Assembly (NCBI GenBank): GCA_013002025.1
Contig: JABDKW010000026.1
Span: 1-52,087, forward strand
DNA: 52,087 nucleotides
Reading direction: 5' to 3'
Source of the DNA: Gammaproteobacteria bacterium
Lineage (GTDB): Bacteria; Pseudomonadota; Gammaproteobacteria; Arenicellales; Arenicellaceae
The first letter of the stretch is position 1, and each line of letters opens with the position of its first letter. Position numbers and translations under genes: made by a program. This document shows, in pieces, positions 1 to 8,237 of the stretch. Under the pieces are notes generated by a model. That model saw nothing but the letters and a program-made list of their open reading frames with translations, had not been told where the DNA came from and did not search any database.

Positions 1-408
<408 letters not shown>

Positions 409-483
409 TGGTGCCCACGATCGGAATTGAACCGATGGCCTCTCCCTTACCAAGGGAGTGCTCTACCCCTGAGCTACGTGGGC
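409..483 (-). tRNA. thrT: tRNA-Thr (anticodon GGT)
   Basis: Full cloverleaf on the minus strand: acceptor stem GCCCACG/CGTGGGC, anticodon stem CTCCC/GGGAG around loop TTGGTAA (anticodon GGT), T-loop GTTCAAT, and encoded CCA at 409-411. Reads threonine ACC/ACT codons. Only five bases separate it from the upstream tRNA-Gly. Order Thr-Tyr-Gly-Thr-tuf is the classic thrU-tyrU-glyT-thrT-tufB arrangement. Confidence 0.96.
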
Positions 484-488
484 AAACC

Positions 489-562
489 TGGAGCGGGTGA
501 TGGGAATCGAACCCACATCATTAGCTTGGAAGGCTAAGGTTCTACCGTTGAACTACACCCGC
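489..562 (-). tRNA. glyT: tRNA-Gly (anticodon TCC)
   Basis: Cloverleaf with acceptor stem GCGGGTG/CACCCGC, anticodon stem TTAGC/GCTAA around loop CTTCCAA (anticodon TCC), T-arm GTTCGATTC, and encoded CCA at 489-491. Reads glycine GGA/GGG codons. Third tRNA of the operon. Confidence 0.96.
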
Positions 563-600
563 AAACATACCGCCTAAAAAACCGCTTTCTTCTAACAAAC

Positions 601-754
601 CGAACGAACTTAAACAGCGCCTGCGGCCTTTAAGTGAGCCCGGCGAACTTAAACTAAAAAAGCGCCTGCGGCCTTTAATTTGGCTAAGCCAAATTAAACT
701 TAAAGAGCCAGCGCCCGCAGCGTTTAAGTTCGCGTCAGCGGACTTAAACTTAAA
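601..754 (-). repeat. Hairpin repeats, block B (3 copies plus a truncated half)
   Basis: This fills the spacer between tRNA-Gly and tRNA-Tyr. A truncated right half lies at about 601-614. Full copies begin near 615, 660 and 709. The middle copy contains a perfect 11-bp inverted repeat: TTTAATTTGGC at 674-684 and GCCAAATTAAA at 688-698, with a 3-base loop. The third copy pairs 723-733 with 738-748 with one mismatch. In the transcript these would be short-looped hairpins between tRNAs. Confidence 0.8.
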
Positions 755-839
755 TGGTGGTGGGGGCTGGATTCGAACCAGCGTACTCAGAGAGAACGGA
801 TTTACAGTCCGTCGCCTTTAACCACTCGGCCACCCCACC
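755..839 (-). tRNA. tyrU: tRNA-Tyr (anticodon GTA)
   Basis: An 85-base type II tRNA with a long variable arm. Acceptor stem GGTGGGG/CCCCACC, anticodon stem ACGGA/TCCGT around loop CTGTAAA (anticodon GTA), T-arm GGTTCGAATCC, encoded CCA at 755-757. Reads tyrosine UAU/UAC. The GTA anticodon would be queuosine-modified in most gammaproteobacteria (family knowledge). Confidence 0.96.
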
Positions 840-854
840 ATCAAAAAACCTGAA

Positions 855-1035
855 CCCCGCGCCCACGACCTTTAAGTTCGCCAAGCGAGCTTAAACTAAA
901 AAGCGCCCGCAGCCTTTAAGTTCTCGTCAGCGGACTTAAACTTAAACAGCCCTGAGCCTTTTAGTTGGCCAGGCCAATTAAAACTGAAACAGCGCCTGCG
1001 GCCTTTAATTTGGCCAAGCCAAATTAAACTTAAAA
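855..1035 (-). repeat. Hairpin repeats, block C (4 copies)
   Basis: Four tandem copies between tRNA-Tyr and the first tRNA-Thr begin near 857, 902, 947 and 990. Copy one has arms TTTAAGTTCGC (871-881) and GCGAGCTTAAA (885-895) with one mismatch. The last copy has a perfect TTTAATTTGGC/GCCAAATTAAA pair. The third has TTTTAGTTGGCC/GGCCAATTAAAA with one mismatch. Arms differ between copies but mostly change together, as expected for conserved pairing. Confidence 0.8.
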
Positions 1036-1037
1036 AA

Positions 1038-1113
<76 letters not shown>

Positions 1114-1136
1114 CTATGCCAAAGTTCAGGGGGCGC

Positions 1137-1165
1137 ATTTTAGGTGGTGTTGGGGGCAAATACAA
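1137..1165 (-). promoter_or_regulatory. Probable sigma-70 promoter of the tRNA-tuf operon
   Basis: On the minus strand, -35 TTGTAT (1160-1165), a 17-base spacer and -10 TAAAAT (1137-1142). Directly downstream is the discriminator GCGCCCCC, which is GC-rich as in stringently controlled rRNA/tRNA promoters. An A/T-rich stretch (about 1177-1190) sits where an UP element would be. The first tRNA begins 23 bases after the -10 box. Boxes are read directly; stringent control is inferred. Confidence 0.7.
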
Positions 1166-1202
1166 CGCCAGATCAGGAAAAAATAATGGCTTATCCCTTG
1201 CC

Positions 1203-1910
1203 TTAAACAGAGCTCGTTGGAGCGCTGCTGCGACACTCATAATCGCCTAATTTAATGCCGCTTTCGCCCCAGTCCATACCGCGCAATTGCGTAACAACTT
1301 CCGGTCGATCATCGGAGGAGAAATGCAGCCATGAGGTGTCCGGTAAAACCACCAATTCCTGTTGGTACTTTACCTGTGGAATGGATTTACGGAACAGGCT
1401 TAACGCCGCATCGCGGCTGCCCTCGGTGGTATATATGCCCAGTGAGATGATATATGTCTCATCACTTTGGCGGCGTGCGAAATGATCCAGAATATCTTTG
1501 CGGCGTAATTCGACCCGCGCTGCATCTGCAGCGCCCTTCTCAGCAAATGGACCCAGATACAGACGATAGACGTCTGCAGCCTTGGATGGGCGGGTGACCG
1601 CACTGAAAACCACCCCGGCATTGAACAGAACCGCTTGCGCCAGCTCAAAATTGGTCTGATGCATAAACGGGCCGAGACGAAAACAATTTTCGCCCTCCAG
1701 GTTGATTTCGGTTGGCGTCGCAGCAGTCAATTGGTACGACTGTGCCGCATAGAAATTATCTTCAACCTCTTTGTTCAGGCGCACAAAATGCGGGTTTATA
1801 TCGCGCTTTGGCGCGTAGATATGAGCTGCCTCTCGACCACTGTCCGGCCACAACATGAATCCCACGTTTGCCAGAATCAACAATCCACCAAGAAATAACA
1901 GAACCCGCAT
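1203..1910 (-). CDS. SPOR-like membrane-anchored protein
   Basis: A 235-residue protein with one N-terminal membrane segment (about residues 2-20) and a probable periplasmic domain. Two regions look like SPOR-type repeats: about 74-140, with C-F-R-L-G-P-F and Y-R-L-Y-L-G-P-F strands, and about 150-215. SPOR domains bind denuded peptidoglycan at septa. Here the repeats are diverged, so binding is an inference. Its start codon overlaps the coaX stop by one base (TGATG), so it is translated with coaX. A SPOR-like gene sits between coaX and the tRNA-tufB cluster in Pseudomonas too. Confidence 0.7.
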   Translation of the reverse strand: MRVLLFLGGLLILANVGFMLWPDSGREAAHIYAPKRDINPHFVRLNKEVEDNFYAAQSYQLTAATPTEINLEGENCFRLGPFMHQTNFELAQAVLFNAGVVFSAVTRPSKAADVYRLYLGPFAEKGAADAARVELRRKDILDHFARRQSDETYIISLGIYTTEGSRDAALSLFRKSIPQVKYQQELVVLPDTSWLHFSSDDRPEVVTQLRGMDWGESGIKLGDYECRSSAPTSSV

Positions 1911-2650
1911 CAGCTATGTTCCTCAGCGACGGCAGCCAGACCCAGTAGCACCAGTTGTGGCTGCGACTCCATGGCCAATAACAATTGACCCGTCAACGAC
2001 TTGGCGGCACCACCGGTTATCAGCAATTTCGCCTCAGCCTTCGTCTGCTTTTGCATTTCCTCTACCACGCGCTCAACGGCACCGGCTAAACCATACGTTA
2101 TGCCGGAGTTTACACACTCGCTGGTATTCCTGCCAATGATCCTGTCGGCCGGCGCAGCAAAGGCTTCAATGCCCGCCGTATTACCGGTCAGCGACTCATG
2201 CATCAAGCGGTTGCCGGGCAGTATTACGCCTCCTTGATACCCTACCACACTGAGATAATCAACGGTTACGGCGGTGCCCGCATCAACAATAATTACCTCG
2301 CTATCGGGGTACAAGTGCGCGGCACCCAGCGCGGCGAGCCAGCGGTCCACGCCCAGTGCGGCTGTATCCAAATAGTGATTGACGACCCCACAGGCCTTTT
2401 TAGTAACGCAGGCGCGGTGGCACGGGCCGTCGAATTGCTCGGCAAGCCATTGCTGCAACTCAGTGGTGGTTGATTCTGACGCCACACTGCTGATCCATAC
2501 CTGCGAGACCGATTGCTCGGTTCGCAGCGCATTACCCAGCGACCGCGGGCTCAGGTCAGCATGATCTATAATGGCGGCCGAGCGCAGTTGGCCCTTTTCA
2601 CACCACGCGAACTTGGCGCGGCTATTGCCCAGATCGACGAATAGTTTCAT
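1910..2650 (-). CDS. coaX: Type III pantothenate kinase
   Basis: Phosphorylates pantothenate in the first step of coenzyme A synthesis, in the cytoplasm. The 246-residue length is normal for CoaX. Visible motifs are N-terminal VDLGNSRAKF, the G-V-D-R-W segment at about residues 100-104, D-A-G-T-A-V-T-V-D at about 122-130, and GGVILPG after it. These are signatures of the ASKHA-fold type III enzymes, which need a monovalent cation and ignore CoA feedback. It overlaps birA by four bases (ATGA), and the order birA-coaX is the common gammaproteobacterial one. Confidence 0.95.
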   Translation of the reverse strand: MKLFVDLGNSRAKFAWCEKGQLRSAAIIDHADLSPRSLGNALRTEQSVSQVWISSVASESTTTELQQWLAEQFDGPCHRACVTKKACGVVNHYLDTAALGVDRWLAALGAAHLYPDSEVIIVDAGTAVTVDYLSVVGYQGGVILPGNRLMHESLTGNTAGIEAFAAPADRIIGRNTSECVNSGITYGLAGAVERVVEEMQKQTKAEAKLLITGGAAKSLTGQLLLAMESQPQLVLLGLAAVAEEHS

Positions 2651-3471
2651 TGCTGTACCCGCACGCTGATGTCAGTTTCCACGAAGCGATGACAGATGCT
2701 TTGGTCGTCTTCCACCAGCAAAGCACCAAACTCATCCACGCCTCGCATTACGCCTGACAAAGTGCCTACTTGAATGTTGGGCGAGCTAATTTTTACTGTA
2801 CGCCCTTGATAACTGCTTAACTCATTCCAGCGCCTGGCCATGGGGGCAAAACCGCTCACGGCGAACTCCTGCAGCATAATGACGCAATCGCCGATTAATT
2901 GCGCCGCTAACAGATTGCGCTGCGGGTGAACGCCCAGACTGTACAAATCCTGCCATGCGTACTCGGTGGCGTGCTGCTCCCAATCGGGTTGATGTATGTT
3001 TAATCCCAGGCCGATCACTACATCACATTGCTGACCATGCTGGCCCGCCACATCCACCAGAATTCCGGCCAATTTGGCATCATTAACCAGAATGTCGTTC
3101 GGCCACTTGATCTGAGCCTCCACCGCCAGCGAAGATCGCAACCGTTCAACCACGACCAAAGCGACTGCCAGGCCAAGGCCGGTTAAGGTTTTGGGCCACG
3201 TCTCGAAGGCCCAGGAGATCGACAGCATTAAATTTCGGTTTGGTGCAGACAACCACTCACGACCACGGCGACCGCGGCCGGCGGTCTGCGCTTCAGCCAG
3301 GCAGACGTTCGCGCGATCGACCTGAAACTCCTGTTGGCGCAAGTGGTCGCTAGTCGATGCCAGTTCGCGATACACCGCCAGATCATGGATGCTGTTGCGC
3401 GCTCGCTGGTCCATTTGCGAGAGGATTTTATTGCGGACTAAGGGTTCGGGTTGTTGTGCGGCCACCGGCAT
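2647..3471 (-). CDS. birA: Biotin--[acetyl-CoA-carboxylase] ligase, no DNA-binding domain
   Basis: Attaches biotin to the carboxyl carrier protein of acetyl-CoA carboxylase via biotinyl-AMP. The ligase core shows T-A-G-R-G-R-R-G-R-E-W at about residue 93-103 (biotinyl-AMP loop), KWPND, and K-L-A-G-I-L-V. A small C-terminal beta domain follows. At 274 residues it is shorter than E. coli BirA (321). Only about 30 residues precede the catalytic domain, so the N-terminal winged-helix repressor domain is missing and it should not repress bio genes. An alternative ATG lies at residue 20. First gene of the birA-coaX-SPOR unit. Confidence 0.93.
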   Translation of the reverse strand: MPVAAQQPEPLVRNKILSQMDQRARNSIHDLAVYRELASTSDHLRQQEFQVDRANVCLAEAQTAGRGRRGREWLSAPNRNLMLSISWAFETWPKTLTGLGLAVALVVVERLRSSLAVEAQIKWPNDILVNDAKLAGILVDVAGQHGQQCDVVIGLGLNIHQPDWEQHATEYAWQDLYSLGVHPQRNLLAAQLIGDCVIMLQEFAVSGFAPMARRWNELSSYQGRTVKISSPNIQVGTLSGVMRGVDEFGALLVEDDQSICHRFVETDISVRVQQ

Positions 3472-3561
3472 GCCGCTAGTGTAGTAGCTGGCTTGTAAAA
3501 CGCAAGCTGGCTCACAGGGCGTATTCTACGAAACCGATGATAAGTGCGGCATCAGAACCAG

Positions 3562-4242
3562 CTACGAGGTCTGCAACAATAGGCCACATTCGCGATGTTC
3601 TTCACCCTTGGTGGGGTCAAAATAATCATGATTGTCTGGCAAGTCGCGATCAAATATGTACTCTTCTACATCCAACTCTGTCAGGTGGAACATCGGCGCA
3701 ACACGCACCGTACCATGACTGCCGAATGTGAAAATGTCGAGGTTTTGACGATGGGCATTCTGGTCGTGACGAATGCCGTTCAACCAGATATCAGGCTGTA
3801 GTTCCTGCATGGCCCGGTTAAATGGTTCCAGTTTAACAATGCGCGAAAACAGATCATGTTGCGGAGTGTCCAAAGGCGGAATTGCACCGTGCACAGCGGT
3901 GTAGTGGGCGGCGGACATTTTAGGAGAATACACATGCAGGTTTAAATCCAGCAATTCAACAATATTTTCAATATGTCGATAAGTGGCCGGGGTGTTAAAC
4001 CCATGATCGACCCAAATCACCGGAATATCTTTACGTGGCTGAGTCACCAAATGCAGGAACGCAACGGCCAAGGGTCGAAAATTGGTGAACACCACCGGGT
4101 TGCGGGCATGCTCGATGGTGAACCGCATAATATCGCTGGGTTTGTCTTCTGCAAAGCGTGCATTTAACGCTGGCAGATTTGCCTTGCTGTGAAATACCGA
4201 TTCCTGCGAGGGCGCTAAGTTTGCTACGGTGTTGATACTCAT
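3562..4242 (-). CDS. cysH: Phosphoadenylyl-sulfate (PAPS) reductase family protein
   Basis: Probably reduces PAPS to sulfite with thioredoxin in assimilatory sulfate reduction. The 226-residue protein has the family pattern I-P-V-I-W-V-D-H-G-F-N-T-P-A-T-Y-R near the middle, V-K-L-E-P-F-N-R-A, G-I-R-H-D-Q-N, and a C-terminal D-P-T-K-G-E-E-H-R-E-C-G-L. The catalytic cysteine would be Cys219. No paired cysteines for an iron-sulfur cluster, so it is PAPS- rather than APS-type. Oddity: the usual ECGLH ending reads ECGLLL. The start at 4242 (AGG ribosome site) is preferred over an upstream ATG at 4323. No other sulfur genes adjoin it. Confidence 0.82.
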   Translation of the reverse strand: MSINTVANLAPSQESVFHSKANLPALNARFAEDKPSDIMRFTIEHARNPVVFTNFRPLAVAFLHLVTQPRKDIPVIWVDHGFNTPATYRHIENIVELLDLNLHVYSPKMSAAHYTAVHGAIPPLDTPQHDLFSRIVKLEPFNRAMQELQPDIWLNGIRHDQNAHRQNLDIFTFGSHGTVRVAPMFHLTELDVEEYIFDRDLPDNHDYFDPTKGEEHRECGLLLQTS

Positions 4243-4330
4243 CAGGCCTGTTCTAGAATACCGACGCATAAGCGGCGGTTTTTTGTCACGACCTTGAGTA
4301 TAGAAGCGTCTCTGTATAATCAATAATAAT

Positions 4331-4355
4331 AAAAAACTATTTGCATATAGTTTTT
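4331..4355 (-). terminator. Possible weak A/T-rich terminator after the TerB-like ORF
   Basis: Inverted repeat AAAAACTAT (4332-4340) and ATAGTTTTT (4347-4355) with a six-base loop, followed on the minus strand by a T-rich run. It overlaps the end of the TerB-like ORF and precedes cysH. The stem is A/T-rich, so efficiency is doubtful. Confidence 0.4.
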
Positions 4356-4626
4356 AGTCCAGATCAGCGTCGCCATCCACGGATTGGCAAATAAAAGCAC
4401 TGGGGATATCCAATCCTTGCGCGACGGTTTCCAGTATCGATCGTTCGGCAGCCGAAACATGCCCGCTGGCACGCGCCATGGTACAGAGGTCATGCACCAC
4501 CTGCATGGCCTGCGTCGGCGAGGCCTTTTCGCGTACTTCTTTAATGCGTCGCTGAACGGTGGCTTTCAATTTTTCAATATCGAGCTTGTCGCTAAAGGCG
4601 TACTTACCAAAGAAGTTGGCGAACAC
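4354..4626 (-). CDS. C-terminal half of a TerB-like domain, separated from the protease ORF by an amber codon
   Basis: A 90-residue reading frame beginning with GTG at 4626. It lies in exactly the same frame as the upstream M48 protease ORF, separated by TAG (4633-4635) and two codons. Its sequence, with H-D-L-C-T-M-A-R-A-S-G-H-V-S-A-A-E-R, resembles the second half of a TerB/DjlA-type helical domain. The first half of that domain is the end of the protease ORF. It has little ribosome site of its own, so it is more likely the severed or readthrough tail of the protease than an independent gene. Confidence 0.6.
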   Translation of the reverse strand: MFANFFGKYAFSDKLDIEKLKATVQRRIKEVREKASPTQAMQVVHDLCTMARASGHVSAAERSILETVAQGLDIPSAFICQSVDGDADLD

Positions 4627-4632
4627 CTCGAG

Positions 4633-4635
4633 CTA
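4633..4635 (-). other. In-frame amber (TAG) codon splitting a protease/TerB fusion
   Basis: Minus-strand codons read ATT TCG GAG CAG TAG CTC GAG GTG TTC, so both sides stay in one frame. One base change in TAG would give CAG or GAG and a protein of about 398 residues with a complete TerB-like domain. It may be a nonsense mutation, a readthrough site or a sequencing error; the sequence alone does not decide. Confidence 0.75.
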
Positions 4636-5550
4636 CTGCTCCGAAATACCATTGGTCGCATCAGCAACCGCCACCAGAGCGGCAAATAACAGCCGGCGCA
4701 TCGCTTCGGCGGTATCTGTTTTAGCTTCCAGGTAACTGGGTTCCATCAGGCTAAGCAGTGACTGCACCCTCAATTCCAGTTGTTGCTTCGAACCGTTCCC
4801 GTGATACAGTTCTGACTGCTCGAATAATTTCAATGCCTTCACCCGCAAGGGGCTGAAGGGGTGGGTAGAAAACCAGTCGGACTGCGGGGCACCCTGACCA
4901 GGTTGCTGATCGACCTGCTGCATATCGTCAACCTGTGCCACGAAGTCATCAAGACTAAATTCAACCACTTTGGTGGTGAGCCCTGATGACAGCTTGAACA
5001 AGGCATGCGCCACCGCATCCATATCCTGAGCACAATGTGCGCCAGCACGATCGGCGGATATTTCCGCATAGCGAGACCAGGCAAACAACTCCAACGCCAG
5101 TTTTGGGTCTGGCCGGGCCTGCCCGCGCAATAAATAGCCGATTGGGATGGCGTGGTGATCGTAAACATGATGGCCGAGTTCGTGACCCATAACAAACTTG
5201 AGTTCAGCCTTGGTGAAGCCTTCAAGTAAGCTGGACGAGAACATTATGTAAAGCCGCTCATCCTCAGGCTTAAAACATGCGGCGTTAAATTGCGGGCTGG
5301 AGTAGACAAACAATTCGACCGGCAGTTTCACGTCGAGTTGGGCGATGCACTCACCAGCCATTTGCGCGATATCTGGCGCCATCGTCTTGGTCAAGCGGAC
5401 CGATGTTGCCAATAGATTTCGCCGTACGCCGCTAGGGCCTTCCGCCTCATGACGGGCAATTTGCTGGTTCACCCGCACCACATCCACGTGTTGTTTTAAT
5501 TTTTCATATAAAGCCAGATCATTGGCACAACGAATAGAGGCAGCCGACAT
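4633..5550 (-). CDS. M48-family zinc metalloprotease, cytoplasmic, TerB domain interrupted
   Basis: A 305-residue protein with the zinc site HELGH at residues 123-127 and the third ligand in E-I-S-A-D-R-A-G (Glu163), the M48 peptidase pattern. No signal peptide or membrane segment is visible, so it is probably soluble and cytoplasmic, unlike HtpX. The last 30 or so residues (F-A-A-L-V-A-V-A-D-A-T-N-G-I-S-E-Q) read as the first helices of a TerB-like domain. The amber codon stops the frame there. It lies 45 bases downstream of the alpha/beta hydrolase gene and is probably co-transcribed with it. Substrate unknown. Confidence 0.82.
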   Translation of the reverse strand: MSAASIRCANDLALYEKLKQHVDVVRVNQQIARHEAEGPSGVRRNLLATSVRLTKTMAPDIAQMAGECIAQLDVKLPVELFVYSSPQFNAACFKPEDERLYIMFSSSLLEGFTKAELKFVMGHELGHHVYDHHAIPIGYLLRGQARPDPKLALELFAWSRYAEISADRAGAHCAQDMDAVAHALFKLSSGLTTKVVEFSLDDFVAQVDDMQQVDQQPGQGAPQSDWFSTHPFSPLRVKALKLFEQSELYHGNGSKQQLELRVQSLLSLMEPSYLEAKTDTAEAMRRLLFAALVAVADATNGISEQ

Positions 5551-5595
5551 AATGTCTCCTGTTAATAATTTTTTGATATTGCGACCCGCGGTGAT

Positions 5596-6417
5596 CTACA
5601 ACTTGGCGGCGATAAATTTGGTGATGGCCCGCCGGGCCACCGCCACTTCGCGCGATATGCCGTCGATACAATTGTGCCGCAATCTGCTGAATAAACGTAG
5701 TTCCACATGCTGACCAAAATCGTCCGCACTGGGGGCGATAGCAATTGAATCGTCTTTGGAGTGTAACAACAATGTTGGCAGGGTACTGTTCTCCAGAGCG
5801 GTTCGCGCGGCCACCCCGGCCCGGTAAACCTGCGCCGAGGTCGCCAACGGGATACGCCCTTTATACACCAGCGGGTCGCGGGCAATTGATCGCTGTACCG
5901 TTTTATCCGGCGATATAAGTTCGACCTTCATTTCGTGAATAGTCAGGGAATTACTCAAGCGCCAGGCCTTTTCAAATAAAAAACGCGAGATGGGGGCGAC
6001 TGCTTTACTCAACGCTAACTGCCAACGCGGCACGTTATGGCCAACATCAAACGCGGTACTGACCCCGACTACCCCAGCCACCAACGGTTTGAAACTGGTG
6101 TCTTCATGCAAGGCCTGAGCAGCCAACATGACCAGCGCCGCGCCGAAGGAATAACCCATTAAAATAACCTGATCAGCTTCACTGGCTCGCCGCTGAACTT
6201 CCTGGCGAATGTCATCAACGATAAACTGGTAGGGCGGCACCAGACAATGTCGCACCACCGAATCCGCGCCATGGCCCGGTAATTCAAGCGAGATAAGCCT
6301 GACCCCGACATTTTTAACCAAATGTTGCAGCGCTGCTTTTTGTGCCAGACCGTGACCACGCAATCCATGCACAAAGAAGACGACCGTATCCTTGGCACCT
6401 ATTTCAAAGGCTTTCAA
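5596..6417 (-). CDS. Alpha/beta-fold serine hydrolase
   Basis: A 273-residue hydrolase with oxyanion-hole segment F-F-V-H-G-L-R-G-H-G near residues 14-23. The nucleophile elbow G-Y-S-F-G has Ser90. An acid is likely in H-S-K-D-D-S-I, and the catalytic His is probably His248 in R-L-R-H-N-C. That completes a Ser-Asp-His triad. No signal peptide. Substrate cannot be told; lipase, esterase or lysophospholipase activity are all possible. It sits just upstream of the M48/TerB gene and is probably in the same transcript. Confidence 0.8.
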   Translation of the reverse strand: MKAFEIGAKDTVVFFVHGLRGHGLAQKAALQHLVKNVGVRLISLELPGHGADSVVRHCLVPPYQFIVDDIRQEVQRRASEADQVILMGYSFGAALVMLAAQALHEDTSFKPLVAGVVGVSTAFDVGHNVPRWQLALSKAVAPISRFLFEKAWRLSNSLTIHEMKVELISPDKTVQRSIARDPLVYKGRIPLATSAQVYRAGVAARTALENSTLPTLLLHSKDDSIAIAPSADDFGQHVELRLFSRLRHNCIDGISREVAVARRAITKFIAAKL

Positions 6418-6446
6418 TGCTGCCTCTCAGTCCTGTCAACCACCGT

Positions 6447-8042
6447 TCAAGCAACGGCGGCGTCTTTATAGCTAAGGAATGCTTCATAGTCACCAGTAAA
6501 CTGTTCGATAGAGTGACCATCCAGCTCAAAGATGCGGGTCGCCAGACTCGACACGAACTCCCGGTCATGACTGACAAAGATCAGCGTGCCCGGATAATTT
6601 GCGAGTGCCAGGTTTAACGACTCAATCGACTCCATATCCAAATGGTTGGTGGGTTCGTCCATAACGATTACATTGGGTCGCTGCATCATGATTTTGCCAA
6701 ATAACATGCGGCCCTTTTCGCCCCCGGATAATACTTGCACGGGCTTTTTGATATCGTTTTTGGAGAACAGCATCTGGCCCAGAACGCCGCGCACAAATTG
6801 CTCGTCTTCATCGGCCTTGCGCCATTGATACATCCAATCATATACGGTCATAGACGCTTCAAATTGATCGGCATGATCCTGAGCGTAGTAGCCGATCTCA
6901 ACATTTTCCGACCATTTCACCTGACCCGCAGTCGGGGCTACCTCGCCGAGCAGGTTTCTAACCAGAGTGGTTTTACCAGCACCGTTCTGGCCAATAATGG
7001 CGATTCGTTCACCGACCTCTATGTTGAAGCTTTGATCACGATATAGGGTGGTGTCGTAACTCATGGTCAAGCCTTCCACTTCAACTGCATTGCGATACAA
7101 CTTCTTGTCCTGATTAAAGCGAATGAATGGATTAACCCGGCTGGATGGTTTTATTTCATCGAGCTTGATTTTCTCCAACTGCTTGGCTCGCGAGGTGGCC
7201 TGACGCGCTTTGGATGCATTAGCAGAGAAGCGGCTAACGAAGGTTTGCAACTCTGCAATCTGTGCTTTCTTTTTGGCATTTTCAGCCTGCATACGCTCAC
7301 GCGCCATGGTCGCGGCAGTCATATACTCATCATAGTTACCGGGAAACAGCGTGATATCACCATAATCGATATCTGCCATATGGGTACACACGGAATTTAG
7401 AAAGTGCCGATCATGCGAGATGATAATCATGGTGCTGCGGCGCTCCACCAGCACCTTCTCAAGCCAACGAATGGTGTGAATATCCAGATTATTGGTCGGC
7501 TCATCGAGCAACAAAATGTCCGGGTCAGAAAACAAGGCCTGCGCTAACAATACTCGCAGCTTCCAACCGGGGGCCACTTTGCTCATCGGGCCGGCATGTT
7601 GCTCGATGGGAATGCCGACCCCCATCAAGAGTTCTCCAGCGCGAGATTCCGCGGTGTAACCGTCCATCTCGGCGAACTCGATTTCCAATTCCGAAACCTT
7701 GATTCCTTCCTGTTCGGACATTTCGGGCAGGCTGTATATCCGTTCGCGCTCCTGCTTGACTGCCCACAACTCTGCATAACCCATGATTACCGTGTCAATG
7801 ACCGAGTGCTCTTCATAGGCAAATTGGTCCTGGTTAAGCTTGCCTATGCGCTCACCCGGGGTGATGGATACGTTGCCGTTGGTGGGCGTCAACGAGCCAT
7901 CGAGAATCTTCATAAAGGTCGACTTGCCACTGCCATTGGCACCGATCAGGCCGTATCGATGGCCATCGCCAAAGTTGACTGAAATGTTCTCAAACAGCGG
8001 CTTGTCGCCAAACTGCATTGTAATGTTTGCGGTGGAAATCAT
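6447..8042 (-). CDS. ybiT: ABC-F family ATPase, YbiT type
   Basis: A 531-residue soluble protein with two ATP-binding cassettes. The first has G-A-N-G-S-G-K-S-T and [11 protein letters not shown]. The second has [18 protein letters not shown] and [10 protein letters not shown] charged linker lies between them, and there are no membrane segments. It matches E. coli YbiT closely along its length as remembered. ABC-F proteins act on ribosomes, and YbiT has been linked to relieving stalled translation. The start at 8042 (M-I-S-T-A-N) matches the family; an upstream ATG at 8090 would add 16 non-family residues. Confidence 0.95.
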   Translation of the reverse strand: MISTANITMQFGDKPLFENISVNFGDGHRYGLIGANGSGKSTFMKILDGSLTPTNGNVSITPGERIGKLNQDQFAYEEHSVIDTVIMGYAELWAVKQERERIYSLPEMSEQEGIKVSELEIEFAEMDGYTAESRAGELLMGVGIPIEQHAGPMSKVAPGWKLRVLLAQALFSDPDILLLDEPTNNLDIHTIRWLEKVLVERRSTMIIISHDRHFLNSVCTHMADIDYGDITLFPGNYDEYMTAATMARERMQAENAKKKAQIAELQTFVSRFSANASKARQATSRAKQLEKIKLDEIKPSSRVNPFIRFNQDKKLYRNAVEVEGLTMSYDTTLYRDQSFNIEVGERIAIIGQNGAGKTTLVRNLLGEVAPTAGQVKWSENVEIGYYAQDHADQFEASMTVYDWMYQWRKADEDEQFVRGVLGQMLFSKNDIKKPVQVLSGGEKGRMLFGKIMMQRPNVIVMDEPTNHLDMESIESLNLALANYPGTLIFVSHDREFVSSLATRIFELDGHSIEQFTGDYEAFLSYKDAAVA

Positions 8043-8113
8043 GCTCGTTGGAAAACCGTTTTTTTGCTCGGCGTAATATACCGTTTTCAACTAATTGGGC
8101 AATGCCAAAATGA

Positions 8114-8150
8114 CAGAAAGCCGCGTAGCATAATGCTACGCGGCTTTCTG
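8114..8150 (-). terminator. Strong hairpin terminator after the porin gene
   Basis: A perfect 18-bp inverted repeat (8114-8131 and 8133-8150) with a GC-rich core and CAGAAAG/CTTTCTG ends. It lies between the porin stop (8238) and the ybiT start (8042). Both strands end with only short T-rich tails. It most likely ends the porin transcript. Confidence 0.8.
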
Positions 8151-8237
8151 TTTAGGTCTAAATCGCGTCGGGAGCGATTGTTCAGATGGCTCAGGTGAGA
8201 TTGGTTACGGGAGAACCGATCCTGCGCCCAGTGTTTG

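Noticed and set aside
4354..4626. Independent small TerB-like gene
   Set aside because: It is in the same frame as the protease, has only a weak ribosome site, and carries only half of the domain.
8114..8150. Transposon end or attachment site
   Set aside because: The perfect palindrome has no flanking duplication or transposase and sits at a gene end, where a terminator fits better.
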